From: Streptomyces zaomyceticus
Lineage (GTDB): Bacteria > Actinomycetota > Actinomycetes > Streptomycetales > Streptomycetaceae
Reading direction: 5' to 3'
NCBI RefSeq assembly: GCF_014656215.1
Contig: NZ_BNBZ01000008.1
Coordinates: 124,001 to 188,000, forward strand
Length of the DNA stretch: 64,000 nucleotides
The notes beneath the pieces are model-generated. The model was not told the origin of the DNA. It worked only from the letters and a program-made list of their open reading frames with translations, and made no database searches. The first letter of the stretch is position 1. The number at the start of each line of letters is the position of its first letter. The position numbers and the translations under genes were made by a program. Of this stretch, positions 24,097 to 33,644 are shown one piece after another.

Positions 24097-25307
24097 ACGG
24101 GACCGCCGGCAGCAGCGCGGCACGTACGGACAGGGAAGACATGAACACCACACGCACCACCCCGCTCCCGGTCGTCCTCGCCGGCGCCCGGGGCCACGGC
24201 CGCAGCCACCTCCTCAACATCCGCCGCCTCGAGGAGCGGGGGCTCGTCCGCCTCGCCGGGGTGTGCGAGCTGCGCCCGCTCGACGCGGGCGAGCTCGACG
24301 GCATCGGGGAGCCGGAGCAGTCCGCCGACCTCGAGGCGCTGCTCGCCTCCACCCGCGCCCGGATCGTGGTGCTCAGCACCCCCATCCAGACCCATGCCGA
24401 CATGGCCCTCGCCGCCGCCCGGCACGGGGCGCACATCCTCCTGGAGAAGCCTCCCGCCCCGTCGTTCGCCGAGTTCCGGAGGATGGCCGACGGGGTCGGG
24501 GCGGCCGGGGTGGCCTGCCAGATCGGCTTCCAGTCGCTGGGCTCGCACGCGGTGCCCGCGATCCGGCGGATGATCGAGGAGGGCGCGATCGGCGAACTCC
24601 TCGGCGTCGGCGCGGCCGGGGCCTGGGTCCGCGACGAGGCCTACTTCCGGCGCGCCCCCTGGGCGGGACACCGGCGGCTCGGCGGGGTCGACGTCGTCGA
24701 CGGGGCGCTCACCAACCCCCTCGCCCACGCCGTCGCCACGGCGCTCGCGCTGTCCGGCTCCACCCGCGCCGAGGACGTCGAGCACATCGAGACCGAGCTG
24801 CTGCGCGCCCACGCCATCGAGTCCGACGACACCTCCGGGGTACGGGTCGTGACCTCGGCCGGCACCCATGTCACGGTCGCGGCGACGCTCTGCGCCGAGA
24901 AGGCCTCGGAGCCGTACGTGATCGTCCACGGCAGCCAGGGCCGGATCACCTTCTGGTACCGGCAGGACCGGGTGCTGGTGCAGCGCGCCGGGCACGGCCC
25001 GGTGGAGACCGAGTACGGCCGGACCGACCTGCTGGAGAACCTCGTCTCCCATGTCACGGACGGCGAGCCGCTGTGGGTGCCGCCTGCGGCGACCGGGGCG
25101 TTCATGCGGGTCGTCGAGGCGGTGCGGACGGCTCCCGACCCGCGGGAGATCCCGGCCTCGCACTGGCACACCGAGCCCGGCGAGAACGCGCCCCGGCGGG
25201 TCGTCGACGGCATCGACGCCCTGGTGGACGCCAGTGCCGACGGACTGAGGCTCTTCTCCGAACTCGGCGCCCCCTGGGCTCCGTCGACCCGGGCGGAGGC
25301 CCGATGA
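24093..25307 (+). CDS. Gfo/Idh/MocA-family oxidoreductase
   Basis: 404 residues from the ATG overlapping the permease stop. The downstream ATG 24141 (AGGGAAG just before it) may be the real start, as the Rossmann strand begins right after it (VVLAGARGHGRSH). The conserved EKPPAPS follows an N-terminal NAD(P) domain, and the C-terminal alpha/beta domain starts near residue 145. Family members oxidise or reduce sugars, inositols and sugar acids. Within this operon it probably oxidises a pectin-derived sugar such as arabinose or a uronate, feeding the dehydratases. The substrate is unknown. Confidence 0.85.
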   Translation: MNGTAGSSAARTDREDMNTTRTTPLPVVLAGARGHGRSHLLNIRRLEERGLVRLAGVCELRPLDAGELDGIGEPEQSADLEALLASTRARIVVLSTPIQTHADMALAAARHGAHILLEKPPAPSFAEFRRMADGVGAAGVACQIGFQSLGSHAVPAIRRMIEEGAIGELLGVGAAGAWVRDEAYFRRAPWAGHRRLGGVDVVDGALTNPLAHAVATALALSGSTRAEDVEHIETELLRAHAIESDDTSGVRVVTSAGTHVTVAATLCAEKASEPYVIVHGSQGRITFWYRQDRVLVQRAGHGPVETEYGRTDLLENLVSHVTDGEPLWVPPAATGAFMRVVEAVRTAPDPREIPASHWHTEPGENAPRRVVDGIDALVDASADGLRLFSELGAPWAPSTRAEAR

Positions 25308-26236
25308 ACCCCGAGGCCCCGACGGTCCTGCGCTGCGCGGGCCGCTCCGTCGCCCGCTACACCACCCGGCCCGACCTGGCCGCGGACCACTCGCCCCGGC
25401 CGTATCTGCACCCGGTCACCACCCTGGCCGGGCGCCCGGTCACCGAGACCGTCCCCGAGGACCACCCGCACCATCTGGGCGCCGGTGTCGCCGTGCCCGA
25501 CGTCGCGGGCCACAACTTCTGGGGCGGACGCACCTTCGTACGCGATCTCGGTCCGGTCGAGCTCGACAACCACGGGGTGCAGCGGCACGACGGGTTCAAG
25601 CTGTGCGACCCGGACGGCTTCGTGGAGGAACTGTCCTGGACGGCGGGCGGGGAACGGCTCCTGCGTGAGCACCGGACGGTGGCGACCACCGCCCTGACCG
25701 GCACCGCCTGGGCGCTCGACCTCACGTTCTCCCTCACCAACGTGTCCGGCCGGGACCTGTCGATCGGCAGCCCGGCGACGAACGGCCGGCCGGGCGCCGC
25801 GTACGGCGGCTTCTTCTGGCGCGCGCCGAAGGAGGCGACGGCGCCGCTGGTCTTCGGAGCGGGGACCGGCGGCACGGGCGGGGACCTCCGGGGCGCGCAC
25901 GGCCCGGGCGCGGAAGGCACGACCGGCTCGGGCGGCTCGGGCGGCTCGGGGGTGGACGGCGAGGAGGCGGTGCACGGGGCCCGCGGGGACTGGGTGGCGC
26001 TCTCCGGCGAGGGCTGGACCCTGGTGTTCGCGGGGGCGACCGCGCGGACCCGCGAGGACCCCTGGTTCGTCCGGGCCGCCGAGTACCCGGGGGTCGGCTC
26101 CTCGCTCGCCCACGAAGGGCGACTGCCGGTGGGCGCCGGGGAGACCCTCGTACGGCGCGTGGTGACCGTCGTCGCCGACGGCCGGCTCGACCGGGACTCC
26201 GCCGCGGCCCTGGTCCGGAAGGCGGTGGCGTCGTGA
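25304..26236 (+). CDS. DUF6807 (PmoA-like) protein of pectin operon
   Basis: 310 residues, translationally coupled on both sides by 4-bp overlaps. The N-terminal part has the conserved DHPHHLGAGVAV and GHNFWGGRTF histidine-rich motifs seen in this family (labelled PmoA after a misleading similarity to methane monooxygenase). There is a Gly/Ser-rich linker near 205-225 (GGSGGSGG). No signal peptide or membrane helix. Such proteins recur in glycan operons next to Gfo/Idh dehydrogenases; their enzymatic role is not established to my knowledge. Tight coupling to the dehydrogenase suggests a joint reaction. Conserved histidines suggest metal binding, which is inference. Confidence 0.75.
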   Translation: MNPEAPTVLRCAGRSVARYTTRPDLAADHSPRPYLHPVTTLAGRPVTETVPEDHPHHLGAGVAVPDVAGHNFWGGRTFVRDLGPVELDNHGVQRHDGFKLCDPDGFVEELSWTAGGERLLREHRTVATTALTGTAWALDLTFSLTNVSGRDLSIGSPATNGRPGAAYGGFFWRAPKEATAPLVFGAGTGGTGGDLRGAHGPGAEGTTGSGGSGGSGVDGEEAVHGARGDWVALSGEGWTLVFAGATARTREDPWFVRAAEYPGVGSSLAHEGRLPVGAGETLVRRVVTVVADGRLDRDSAAALVRKAVAS

Positions 26237-27831
26237 GCGGGCCCGCCGCGGCCGCGGCGACCGGGGCGGGTGCGGCCGCGCCGACCGGTGACCCCGGTGC
26301 GCCGACCGGTGACCTGGGTGACGGCACCTACCGCAACCCGGTCCTCGCCGCCGACTGGTCCGACCCCGACGTGGTCCGGGTCGGCGAGGACTACTACCTC
26401 ACGGCGTCCAGCTTCGGCCGCGCCCCCGGCCTGCCCCTGCTGCACTCCGGGGATCTGGTCAACTGGACCCTGGTCGGCCACGCCCTGGAACGGCTCGAGC
26501 CGGCCGCCGCGTTCACCGAACCCCGGCACGACCGCGGGGTGTGGGCGCCCTCGTTCCGGCACCACGACGGACGCTTCTGGATCTTCTGGGGCGACCCCGA
26601 CCACGGCGTCTTCCAGGTCAACGCCCCCTCCGTGCGCGGCCCGTGGACGACCCCGCACCTGGTGAAGGCGGGCCGGGGCCTGATCGACGCCTGTCCGCTG
26701 TGGGACGAGGAGTCGGGCGAGGCGTATCTCGTGCACGGCTGGGCCAGGTCCCGCGCCGGATTCAACAACCGGCTGACCGGACACCGGATGAGCCCGGACG
26801 GCACGAAGGTCCTCGACGAGGGCCGGACCCTGGTCGACGCCGACCGGATACCCGGCTGGTTCACCCTGGAGGGCCCGAAGCTCTACCGGCACGACGGCTG
26901 GTTCTGGATCCTCGCCCCGGCCGGCGGAGTGGCCACCGGCTGGCAGGGCGCGTTCCGGTCACGGTCGTTCCTCGGCCCGTACGAGGAGCGGATCGTCCTC
27001 GCTCAGGGCGACACCGACGTCAACGGCCCCCACCAGGGCGGCTGGGTGCGCACCCAGCGCGGCGAGGACTGGTTCCTGCACTTCCAGCAGTCGGGCGCGC
27101 ACGGCCGGCTCGTCCATCTCCAGCCGATGCGCTGGGGCGCGGACGGCTGGCCCATGCTCGGTGCCGACGGTGCCCCGGTCCGGGTCCACCGCAAGCCGGA
27201 CCTGCCGGAGCAGCCGCCCTCGCGGCCCGCGGTGGACGACACCTTTCCCGGCGGGCGGTTCGGCCGTCAGTGGCAGTGGACCGCCAACCCCGCCGAGGGC
27301 TGGGCGAGTCAGCACACGGACGACGGTCTGCGGCTCGGCTGTGTGCGGTCGGACCGGCTGGACGACCTCCGCTCGGTGCCGCACGTCCTCACCCAGCGGC
27401 TGCCCGCCGGCGCGCTGGCCGTCGAGGTGGGGCTGCGGCTCGACTCGACGGCGCCGGGGGCCCGCGCGGGGCTCGTCGTCCTGGGTGACGCCTACGCGTG
27501 GACCGGTCTGGAGCGGGCCCCGGACGGAACCACGCGGCTGGTCCACCGTTTCGCCCCGGGCACCGCCGACCGCGAACGGGACGCGGCGCACGCCCGGCCG
27601 GTTTCCGGGGACCGGGTCCTCCTGCGGATCGAGGTCACTGCGGACGCGCGCTGCCGCTTCTCGTACACCACCGACGACACGACTGACGGCCCGGTCCGGC
27701 TGGGACCGGAGTTCGCCGCCACGCCCTGGCGCTGGGTCGGCGCGCTGCTCGGTCTGTTCGCCGGGGCGCCGGAGGGCGCGGGACACGCCGGGACGGCCGT
27801 GTTCTCCGCGTTCCGTGTCACCGCCGCCTGA
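26233..27831 (+). CDS. GH43 beta-xylosidase/alpha-L-arabinofuranosidase
   Basis: 532 residues from GTG 26233. Five-bladed propeller with general base D44 (SDPDVVRVGEDYYL), pKa-modulating D152 (LIDACPLW) and general acid E213 (FTLEGPKLYR). The C-terminal beta-sandwich from about 330 is the GH43 XynB-like module. No signal peptide, so it acts on imported oligosaccharides, probably releasing arabinose or xylose from arabinan or arabinogalactan side chains of pectin. Overlaps the DUF6807 gene by 4 bp. Confidence 0.88.
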   Translation: MSGPAAAAATGAGAAAPTGDPGAPTGDLGDGTYRNPVLAADWSDPDVVRVGEDYYLTASSFGRAPGLPLLHSGDLVNWTLVGHALERLEPAAAFTEPRHDRGVWAPSFRHHDGRFWIFWGDPDHGVFQVNAPSVRGPWTTPHLVKAGRGLIDACPLWDEESGEAYLVHGWARSRAGFNNRLTGHRMSPDGTKVLDEGRTLVDADRIPGWFTLEGPKLYRHDGWFWILAPAGGVATGWQGAFRSRSFLGPYEERIVLAQGDTDVNGPHQGGWVRTQRGEDWFLHFQQSGAHGRLVHLQPMRWGADGWPMLGADGAPVRVHRKPDLPEQPPSRPAVDDTFPGGRFGRQWQWTANPAEGWASQHTDDGLRLGCVRSDRLDDLRSVPHVLTQRLPAGALAVEVGLRLDSTAPGARAGLVVLGDAYAWTGLERAPDGTTRLVHRFAPGTADRERDAAHARPVSGDRVLLRIEVTADARCRFSYTTDDTTDGPVRLGPEFAATPWRWVGALLGLFAGAPEGAGHAGTAVFSAFRVTAA

Positions 27832-27945
27832 GCGGCGTCCCCCCGGGGGCGCTCCTCCGGCGCCCCTCCCCCCAGCTCCCCCACACCTCGTCCCCGTCCC
27901 CGCACCACCCCATCCCCGCAACACCCCGAGAGAAGAGAGCCGACG

Positions 27946-29286
27946 ATGACCATCTTCCCCGGCGGGCGGCGCAGAGCCGCCCTCGCCCTCGCCCTGTCCG
28001 GTGTCCTCGCCCTGACCGCCACCGCCTGCGGTGACGACGGCAGCGGCGCGGGCGGCGACAAGGGCACCGAGGGATCGGGCAAGGGAAAGATCACCTTCTG
28101 GGACAACAACGGCGGTGTCCGCACCGACGTCTGGAAGGAGATCATCGCGGACTTCGAGAAGGCGAACCCCGACATCGACGTCGAGTACGTCGGGATCGCC
28201 TCCAAGGAGGTCCAGTCGAAGTACGACACCGCGATCCAGGGCGGTGGCCTGCCGGACGTCGGCGGAGTCGGCGCGGCGATGCTCGCCGGAATCGCCGCGC
28301 AGAAAGCGCTGGAGCCCCTCGACGCCCGCGTCGAGGGCAGCTCCCTCAAGGGCAAGCTGAACAACGCCATGATCAGGAGCGTCACGGCGGCGGGCGGCCA
28401 GGACAAGCTGTTCACCGTCCCCACCTCCGCCAGCAACGGTGTGCTGTACTACCGCACCGATCTGTTCAAGGCGGCGGGGCTGCAGGAACCCACCACCTGG
28501 TCGAAGTTCTACGCGGCGGCCGAGAAGCTGACCGACACCGACAAGAACAGGTTCGGCTACACGATCCGCGGCGGCGCGGGCTCGATCGCACAGGCCCTGG
28601 ACGCCATGTACGGCCAGAGCGGCATCACCAGCTTCTGGGACGGCGAGAAGACCACCGTCAACGACCCGAAGAACGTGGCGGCCCTGGAGAAGTACGCCGG
28701 CCTGTTCAAGAGGACCACCCCGGCCGCCGACGTCAACAACGACTTCACCAAGATGGTCGCCCAGTGGGACAGCGGCGAGATCGGCATGCTGAACCACAAC
28801 CTGGGCTCCTACCAGGACCATGTGAAGGCGCTCGGCACCGACAAGTTCCGGGGCGTTCCCAACCCGACCCTCGACGACGGCACCCGCGTGCAGGTCTCCA
28901 ACCCGGTCGACGGTCTCGGACTCTTCTCCTCCAGCAAGAACAAGGCCGCCGCCTGGAAGTTCATCGAGTTCGCGGCCTCGCACGCCTCCAACAGCAAGTG
29001 GAACAAGTCGGCCGGGGCCATCCCCGCCAACACGGAGGCCGCCAAGGACCCGTGGCTCCAGGAGGCGGAGCCGACCAAGCTCGGCGCCGAGGTCCTCTTC
29101 AGCGGCGAGGCCACCATCGTCGAGCTGCCGTACTACCTGCCGGACTGGAACACCATCTCCAAGGCCGAGAACGAGGCCGGCTTCCAGAAGGTCCTGCTCG
29201 GCAAGTCCACCGCCAAGGAGTTCCTCGACCACCTGGCCGAGCAGCTGAACGCGGCGCAGGCCGAGTGGAAGCAGCAGAACCCGTGA
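27946..29286 (+). CDS. Sugar-binding lipoprotein of ABC importer (pectin locus)
   Basis: 446 residues, standard length for extracellular binding protein family 1. Signal peptide with lipobox LTATAC (lipidated Cys at 28) and an acidic/Gly linker (GDDGSGAGGDKG). Good ribosome site GAGAGAAGAG before ATG 27946. It should serve the permeases at 22241 and 23176. Its stop overlaps the start of the acetylesterase gene (CCGTGA), linking uptake to secreted pectin deacetylation. Confidence 0.92.
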   Translation: MTIFPGGRRRAALALALSGVLALTATACGDDGSGAGGDKGTEGSGKGKITFWDNNGGVRTDVWKEIIADFEKANPDIDVEYVGIASKEVQSKYDTAIQGGGLPDVGGVGAAMLAGIAAQKALEPLDARVEGSSLKGKLNNAMIRSVTAAGGQDKLFTVPTSASNGVLYYRTDLFKAAGLQEPTTWSKFYAAAEKLTDTDKNRFGYTIRGGAGSIAQALDAMYGQSGITSFWDGEKTTVNDPKNVAALEKYAGLFKRTTPAADVNNDFTKMVAQWDSGEIGMLNHNLGSYQDHVKALGTDKFRGVPNPTLDDGTRVQVSNPVDGLGLFSSSKNKAAAWKFIEFAASHASNSKWNKSAGAIPANTEAAKDPWLQEAEPTKLGAEVLFSGEATIVELPYYLPDWNTISKAENEAGFQKVLLGKSTAKEFLDHLAEQLNAAQAEWKQQNP

Positions 29287-30089
29287 GCGTAGGCCGCCGC
29301 GCGGTGGTCACGGCCGGGGCGGGCCTCGCGCTCGCCCTGGCCGGGGCTCCCCCGGCCCGTTCCCAAGGACACCCCCGTATGCGCACCCTCTTCATCGCCG
29401 GCGACTCCACGGCCGCCCAGAAGTACGCCGACGCCGCGCCCGAGACCGGCTGGGGCATGGCCCTCCCGTTCTTCCTGCACCGGGGCGTGCGGGTCGCCAA
29501 CCACGCGGTCGACGGGCGCAGCACCAAGAGCTTCCTCGACGAGGGCCGGCTCGACGCCGTCCTGGCGGAGCTCGGCCCCGGCGATCTGCTCCTGATCCAG
29601 TTCGGCCACAACGACCAGAAGGTCGCCGACCCGAGCCGGTACACCGAGCCGTGGACCACCTATCAGGACAACCTGCGGGTCTTCGTCGAGGGCGCGCGGT
29701 CCCGGGGCGCCCTCCCGGTGCTCGCCACCTCCGTCGAGCGGCGGAGGTTCGACGTCGACGGCACCGCCCTGCGCACCCACGGCGCCTATCCGGCGGCGAT
29801 GCGGGAGACCGCCCGCGAGTCGGACGTCCCGCTCCTCGACATCGAGGCGCTGTCGCTCGCCCTGTGGCAGCGGCTCGGTCCCGAGGCCACCAAGACGTAC
29901 TTCAACTGGACCGCGACCGAGCAGGACAACACCCATTTCAACCCGCCCGGGGCGATCGAGGTGGCCCGTCTGGCCGTCTCGGAGCTGCTCGCCACCCATG
30001 TCCTCGTACCGCGTGAGACGCGCCGCCTGGACGACTCCGTACCCACCGACCTGATCACCTGGCCCACGTCCGAGGAGAGCCGACCGTGA
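29283..30089 (+). CDS. Secreted GDSL/SGNH rhamnogalacturonan acetylesterase-like enzyme
   Basis: 268 residues from GTG 29283. Signal peptide with GRRAVVTAGAG (twin-arginine-like) to about residue 27. SGNH blocks: GDST (40-43, nucleophile S42), GRSTKSF, FGHND and DNTHFNPPG with the catalytic Asp/His. This matches CE12-type rhamnogalacturonan or pectin acetylesterases, which remove acetyl groups before lyases act. Followed with a 4-bp overlap by pectate lyase. Confidence 0.88.
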   Translation: MSVGRRAVVTAGAGLALALAGAPPARSQGHPRMRTLFIAGDSTAAQKYADAAPETGWGMALPFFLHRGVRVANHAVDGRSTKSFLDEGRLDAVLAELGPGDLLLIQFGHNDQKVADPSRYTEPWTTYQDNLRVFVEGARSRGALPVLATSVERRRFDVDGTALRTHGAYPAAMRETARESDVPLLDIEALSLALWQRLGPEATKTYFNWTATEQDNTHFNPPGAIEVARLAVSELLATHVLVPRETRRLDDSVPTDLITWPTSEESRP

Positions 30090-31381
30090 ACCGACGCACA
30101 CGACTGGGAGTGGTGGCCGCCACCGCCCTCGCCCTGACCGTCACCGCCCCCGCGGCGGGTGCCCACGCCGCTCCGCGCCCCGGCACCGACCCCGCCCGCG
30201 CGACCCTGCCGGCCGGTGACGGCTGGGCGTCCGAGGGGACCGGCACCACCGGCGGAGCCGAGGCCGACGCCTCCCGGGTCTTCACCGTCACCACCTGGGA
30301 GCAGTTCCGGGAGGCGCTCGCCGTGCCCGGCACCGAGCCCCGGATCGTCAAGGTGGTGGGCACCCTGAACGCCACCGCGGCCGGCTGCGCCGCCTTCGAG
30401 GCCCCCGGCTACGACTTCGACCGCTACCTCGCCGACTACGACCCCGCCGTCTGGGGGTACGAGAACGTGGTCAGCGGCCCCCAGGAGGATCTGCGGGCGG
30501 CCTCCGCGACCGCCCAGGGCCAGGCCATCAAGGTCAAGGTGCCCGCGAACACCACGGTCGTCGGTGTGGGCAGGCACGCGGGGATCACCGGCGGCAGCCT
30601 CCAGGTGCAGGGCGTCGACAACGTCGTGGTCCGCGATCTGACGCTGGAGAGCCCGCTCGACTGCTTCCCGCAGTGGGACCCGACGGACGGCGCGACCGGG
30701 GCGTGGAACTCGGAGTACGACAGCCTCGTCGTGTACGGCTCCACCCATGTGTGGATCGACCACAACACCTTCACCGACGGGGCCCACCCGGACAGTTCGC
30801 TGCCCTCGTACTACGGGGAGGTCTACCAGCAGCACGACGGCGAGCTGGACGTCGTGCGGGGCGCGGACCTCGTCACGGTCTCGTGGAACGTCTTCACCGA
30901 CCACGACAAGACCCTGATGATCGGCAACAGCGACAGCGCGGGCGCCACCGACCGGGGGAAGCTGCGGGTCACCCTTCACCACAACCTCTTCGAGAACGTG
31001 GTCGAGCGGGCGCCGCGGGTGCGGTTCGGTCAGGTCGACGCGTACAACAACCACTTCGTGGTGGGGAGTTCGGCCTACGCCTACAGCCTCGGTGTCGGAC
31101 AGGAGTCCCAGCTCCACGCCGAGAAGAACGCGTTCACGCTCGCCGGGGGCGTGCCGACCGGGAAGATCCTCAAGAAGTGGAAGGACGCTCCGGTCACCAC
31201 CGTGGGCAACTACGTGAACGGCCGACCGGTGGACCTGCTCGCCGTCCACAACACCCAGTTCCCCGAGGAGCTGCTGCGGGCCGACGCGGGCTGGACCCCC
31301 GTCCTGCGCACCCGGGTCGACCACCCGAGGGCCGTCCCCGCCCTCGTCGGCCACCACGCGGGCGCCGGCCGCTCCTGCTGA
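30086..31381 (+). CDS. Secreted pectate lyase, PL1 family
   Basis: 431 residues from GTG 30086 with a Sec signal peptide of about 29 residues. The right-handed beta-helix carries the PL1 signature WIDHNTF at 223-229, Ca2+-binding acidic residues around HDGELDV (250-256), and the catalytic arginine segment ERAPRVRFG (307-315). Cleaves polygalacturonate by beta-elimination to unsaturated oligogalacturonides. Coupled to the acetylesterase gene and followed after about 30 bp by the methylesterase, so the trio forms an extracellular pectin-depolymerising set. Confidence 0.92.
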   Translation: MNRRTRLGVVAATALALTVTAPAAGAHAAPRPGTDPARATLPAGDGWASEGTGTTGGAEADASRVFTVTTWEQFREALAVPGTEPRIVKVVGTLNATAAGCAAFEAPGYDFDRYLADYDPAVWGYENVVSGPQEDLRAASATAQGQAIKVKVPANTTVVGVGRHAGITGGSLQVQGVDNVVVRDLTLESPLDCFPQWDPTDGATGAWNSEYDSLVVYGSTHVWIDHNTFTDGAHPDSSLPSYYGEVYQQHDGELDVVRGADLVTVSWNVFTDHDKTLMIGNSDSAGATDRGKLRVTLHHNLFENVVERAPRVRFGQVDAYNNHFVVGSSAYAYSLGVGQESQLHAEKNAFTLAGGVPTGKILKKWKDAPVTTVGNYVNGRPVDLLAVHNTQFPEELLRADAGWTPVLRTRVDHPRAVPALVGHHAGAGRSC

Positions 31382-31412
31382 GCCACCAACCCCTTCAGGA
31401 GGACTCCGCACC

Positions 31413-32552
31413 ATGCCCCCGCAACCCACCGGCGGCGTCCCGGGACGCCGCTCCCTGCTCCTGGGCGCCGCCGGTGCCGCGCTCGCCGCGCTGACCCTGC
31501 CGGCCGCACCCGCCTCGGCCGCTCCTCCCTCCCGCGCCCGCCCCTTCGGACGGTTCGGCACACCCGCGCGGCGGCTCACCGCACGCACGCTGTACGTGCA
31601 CGCCGGCGGGCTCGGCGACCACACCACGGTCCAGGCAGCGGTCACGGCCGCGAACGGCGCCGGGTGGACCCTGGTGCTCGCCCCCGGCACGTACCGGGAG
31701 ACGGTCGCCGTCGGTGCCGCCCGTACCGACATGACGTGGATCGGCGCGAGCGGCGACCCCCGGGACGTGGTCGTGGTGTACGCCAACGCCGCCGGTACGC
31801 CCCGCCCCGAGGGCGGCACCCACGGCACCACCGGCTCGGCGACGACCACCGTCCAGGCGGCCGGCTTCACCGCCCACGCCGTCACCTTCGCCAATGACTT
31901 CCTCCGCACCGACCTCCCCGGAAATCCCGGCACCCAGGCGGTCGCCCTGAAGGCGCAGGGTGACCGGTCCGCCTTCTTCCACTGCCGCTTCCTCGGCCAC
32001 CAGGACACCCTGTACGCCGACTCCCCGTCCCTGACGGCCTTCGCCCGCCAGTACTTCGCGCACTGCCATGTGGAGGGGGACGTCGACTTCGTCTTCGGCC
32101 GGGCCACCGCCGTCTTCGAGCACTGCCACTTCCGTACGCTGCTCCGGCCCGACCTGGCGGCGGCGCCGCACGGCTTCGTCTTCGCCCCGTCCACGGCCCG
32201 GGAGAACCCGTACGGGTTCCTCGCCGCACGCTGCCGGGTCACCGGTACGGCCCCGGACGGCCACTACAAGCTGGCCCGGCCCTGGGTGCCCGGCTCGGAC
32301 CCCACGGCGTGGCCGTCGCTCGTGGTCCGGGACAGTGTCCTCGGTCCGGGGGTCGACGCGGTCGCGCCGTACGCGAACATGCGGGACGCCTCTCCGTGGC
32401 AGGAGCAGCGCTTCGCCGAGTACCGCAACTCCGGCCCGGGCGCCCGGATCACCGTCCCGGAGAACCGTCCGCAACTCGGTTCCGACGCGGCCGTGTCCGC
32501 GACCCGGCAGGCATATCTCGGCGACTGGATCCCACGCCCGCCCTGCCCCTGA
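31413..32552 (+). CDS. Secreted pectin methylesterase, CE8 family
   Basis: 379 residues. Twin-arginine signal (GRRSLLLGAAG, 11-21) with cleavage near 36. The CE8 beta-helix shows Q175, GHQDTLYAD with Q197 and catalytic D198, GDVDFVFG with nucleophile D225, and the arginine of LARPW (R289). Removes methyl esters from homogalacturonan so that the pectate lyase can cut. Last gene of the pectin operon. Confidence 0.92.
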   Translation: MPPQPTGGVPGRRSLLLGAAGAALAALTLPAAPASAAPPSRARPFGRFGTPARRLTARTLYVHAGGLGDHTTVQAAVTAANGAGWTLVLAPGTYRETVAVGAARTDMTWIGASGDPRDVVVVYANAAGTPRPEGGTHGTTGSATTTVQAAGFTAHAVTFANDFLRTDLPGNPGTQAVALKAQGDRSAFFHCRFLGHQDTLYADSPSLTAFARQYFAHCHVEGDVDFVFGRATAVFEHCHFRTLLRPDLAAAPHGFVFAPSTARENPYGFLAARCRVTGTAPDGHYKLARPWVPGSDPTAWPSLVVRDSVLGPGVDAVAPYANMRDASPWQEQRFAEYRNSGPGARITVPENRPQLGSDAAVSATRQAYLGDWIPRPPCP

Positions 32553-32616
32553 CACCTGCCCCCGCCCCCTGACCCACGGAGGTGCGCCGACCCACGGCCG
32601 AGCGTCGCGGCGGGCG

Positions 32617-33306
32617 TCAGCCGAGGCCCGGTGTCCCGGGCACCGGCAGGCGCGCGCAGCGGCGGCAGGCGCGGGCGGCGCCGGCCACCGCGGCGTGGGA
32701 GACGGCCGCGAGCACGCCGGCGCAGGCGAGCAGGGGCCAGTTCGTCGCGAGGGCGGCGGCGGTGGCGAGCGCGAGGGAGGTGACCGCCATGGCAATGCCG
32801 GCGGTGGTTCCGGTCCAGGCGACCACGAGCGGCAGCCGGTGCACGGTCGGCAGCCGACGGGCGAGGGTGCCGGTGGCGGCGAGCGCCGCGGCGGCGAGCA
32901 GCGTGGCGACGATCGCGACACCGGCCGCGTGCACCGCCAGGAGTTGGGCGGTACGGGGGACAAGCCCGGCGCTGTCGTCGCCGGAGGTCCCCGCCAGATA
33001 CCGGCAGGCGATCAGGAAGGGGGCGGTGAGCGCGACGGCCTTCGCGGTGTGCCGGGCCTGGGCGACGGTCAGTTCGCGCTGGCAGCCCGGCACCAGTTCC
33101 GCCACGGTGCCGAACTCCCGCACCGCCTCGCGGACCGCGTGGTCGAGGGACAGGCCCCGGTCGGGCCGGGCCTCGACGGTGTCCGCGAGTCCGCCGCGGA
33201 TCTCCTCGACCAGCCGGGCCTTGGCGCGTGGCGGTCCGTGCAGGGCGGCCGTCAGCTCGGCGACGTACGCGTCGACGGGATCGGTCTCCCGGCCGTCGGC
33301 GCTCAT
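32617..33306 (-). CDS. Membrane protein with permease-prefix-like N-terminus, PadR partner
   Basis: 229 residues. The N-terminal 75 residues are helical and charged (VDAYVAELTAALHGPPRAKA), resembling the permease prefix domain/DUF1700 region often encoded beside PadR regulators. Four hydrophobic helices follow in the C-terminal half. Starts inside the PadR stop (4-bp overlap), so the two are one unit. Probably a small membrane effector controlled by the PadR. Function unknown. Confidence 0.7.
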   Translation of the reverse strand: MSADGRETDPVDAYVAELTAALHGPPRAKARLVEEIRGGLADTVEARPDRGLSLDHAVREAVREFGTVAELVPGCQRELTVAQARHTAKAVALTAPFLIACRYLAGTSGDDSAGLVPRTAQLLAVHAAGVAIVATLLAAAALAATGTLARRLPTVHRLPLVVAWTGTTAGIAMAVTSLALATAAALATNWPLLACAGVLAAVSHAAVAGAARACRRCARLPVPGTPGLG

Positions 33307-33644
33307 GCGGTGAGCCCCGGTGCGGGGCCGGGGTTCAGCACCGAGCCGATCGCGGCGGTGAACTCCCGCCATGCCGTGCGTTCGCCGGCCAGGGTCCGCC
33401 GGCCCGCGTCGGTCAGCTCGTAGCACCTCCGGCGCCGTTCGCCGGAGGACTGCCAGCTGCTGCTCAGCAGGCCTGTCCGCTCCAGCCGGTTCAGCGCCGG
33501 ATAGATGGTCCCCGTGCGCAGTTCGAGCACGCCTCCACTGCGCTGCTGCACCGCGGCGATGATCGCGTAGCCGTGCAGCGGGCCGGGTTCCAGCACCGCC
33601 AGCAGCAGTCCGTCCAGGTGCCCTCGCACCGCATCCGCCTTCAT
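33303..33644 (-). CDS. PadR-family transcriptional regulator
   Basis: 113 residues, a typical short PadR (s2) protein: winged HTH with LEPGPLHGYAIIAAV, the wing motif RTGTIYPALNRLERTGLL, and YELTDAGRRTL near the end of the core. Starts at ATG 33644 directly beside a 17-bp palindrome, and is divergent from a small membrane protein gene at 33730. PadR proteins normally repress an adjacent membrane or efflux gene in response to small molecules. Confidence 0.9.
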   Translation of the reverse strand: MKADAVRGHLDGLLLAVLEPGPLHGYAIIAAVQQRSGGVLELRTGTIYPALNRLERTGLLSSSWQSSGERRRRCYELTDAGRRTLAGERTAWREFTAAIGSVLNPGPAPGLTA

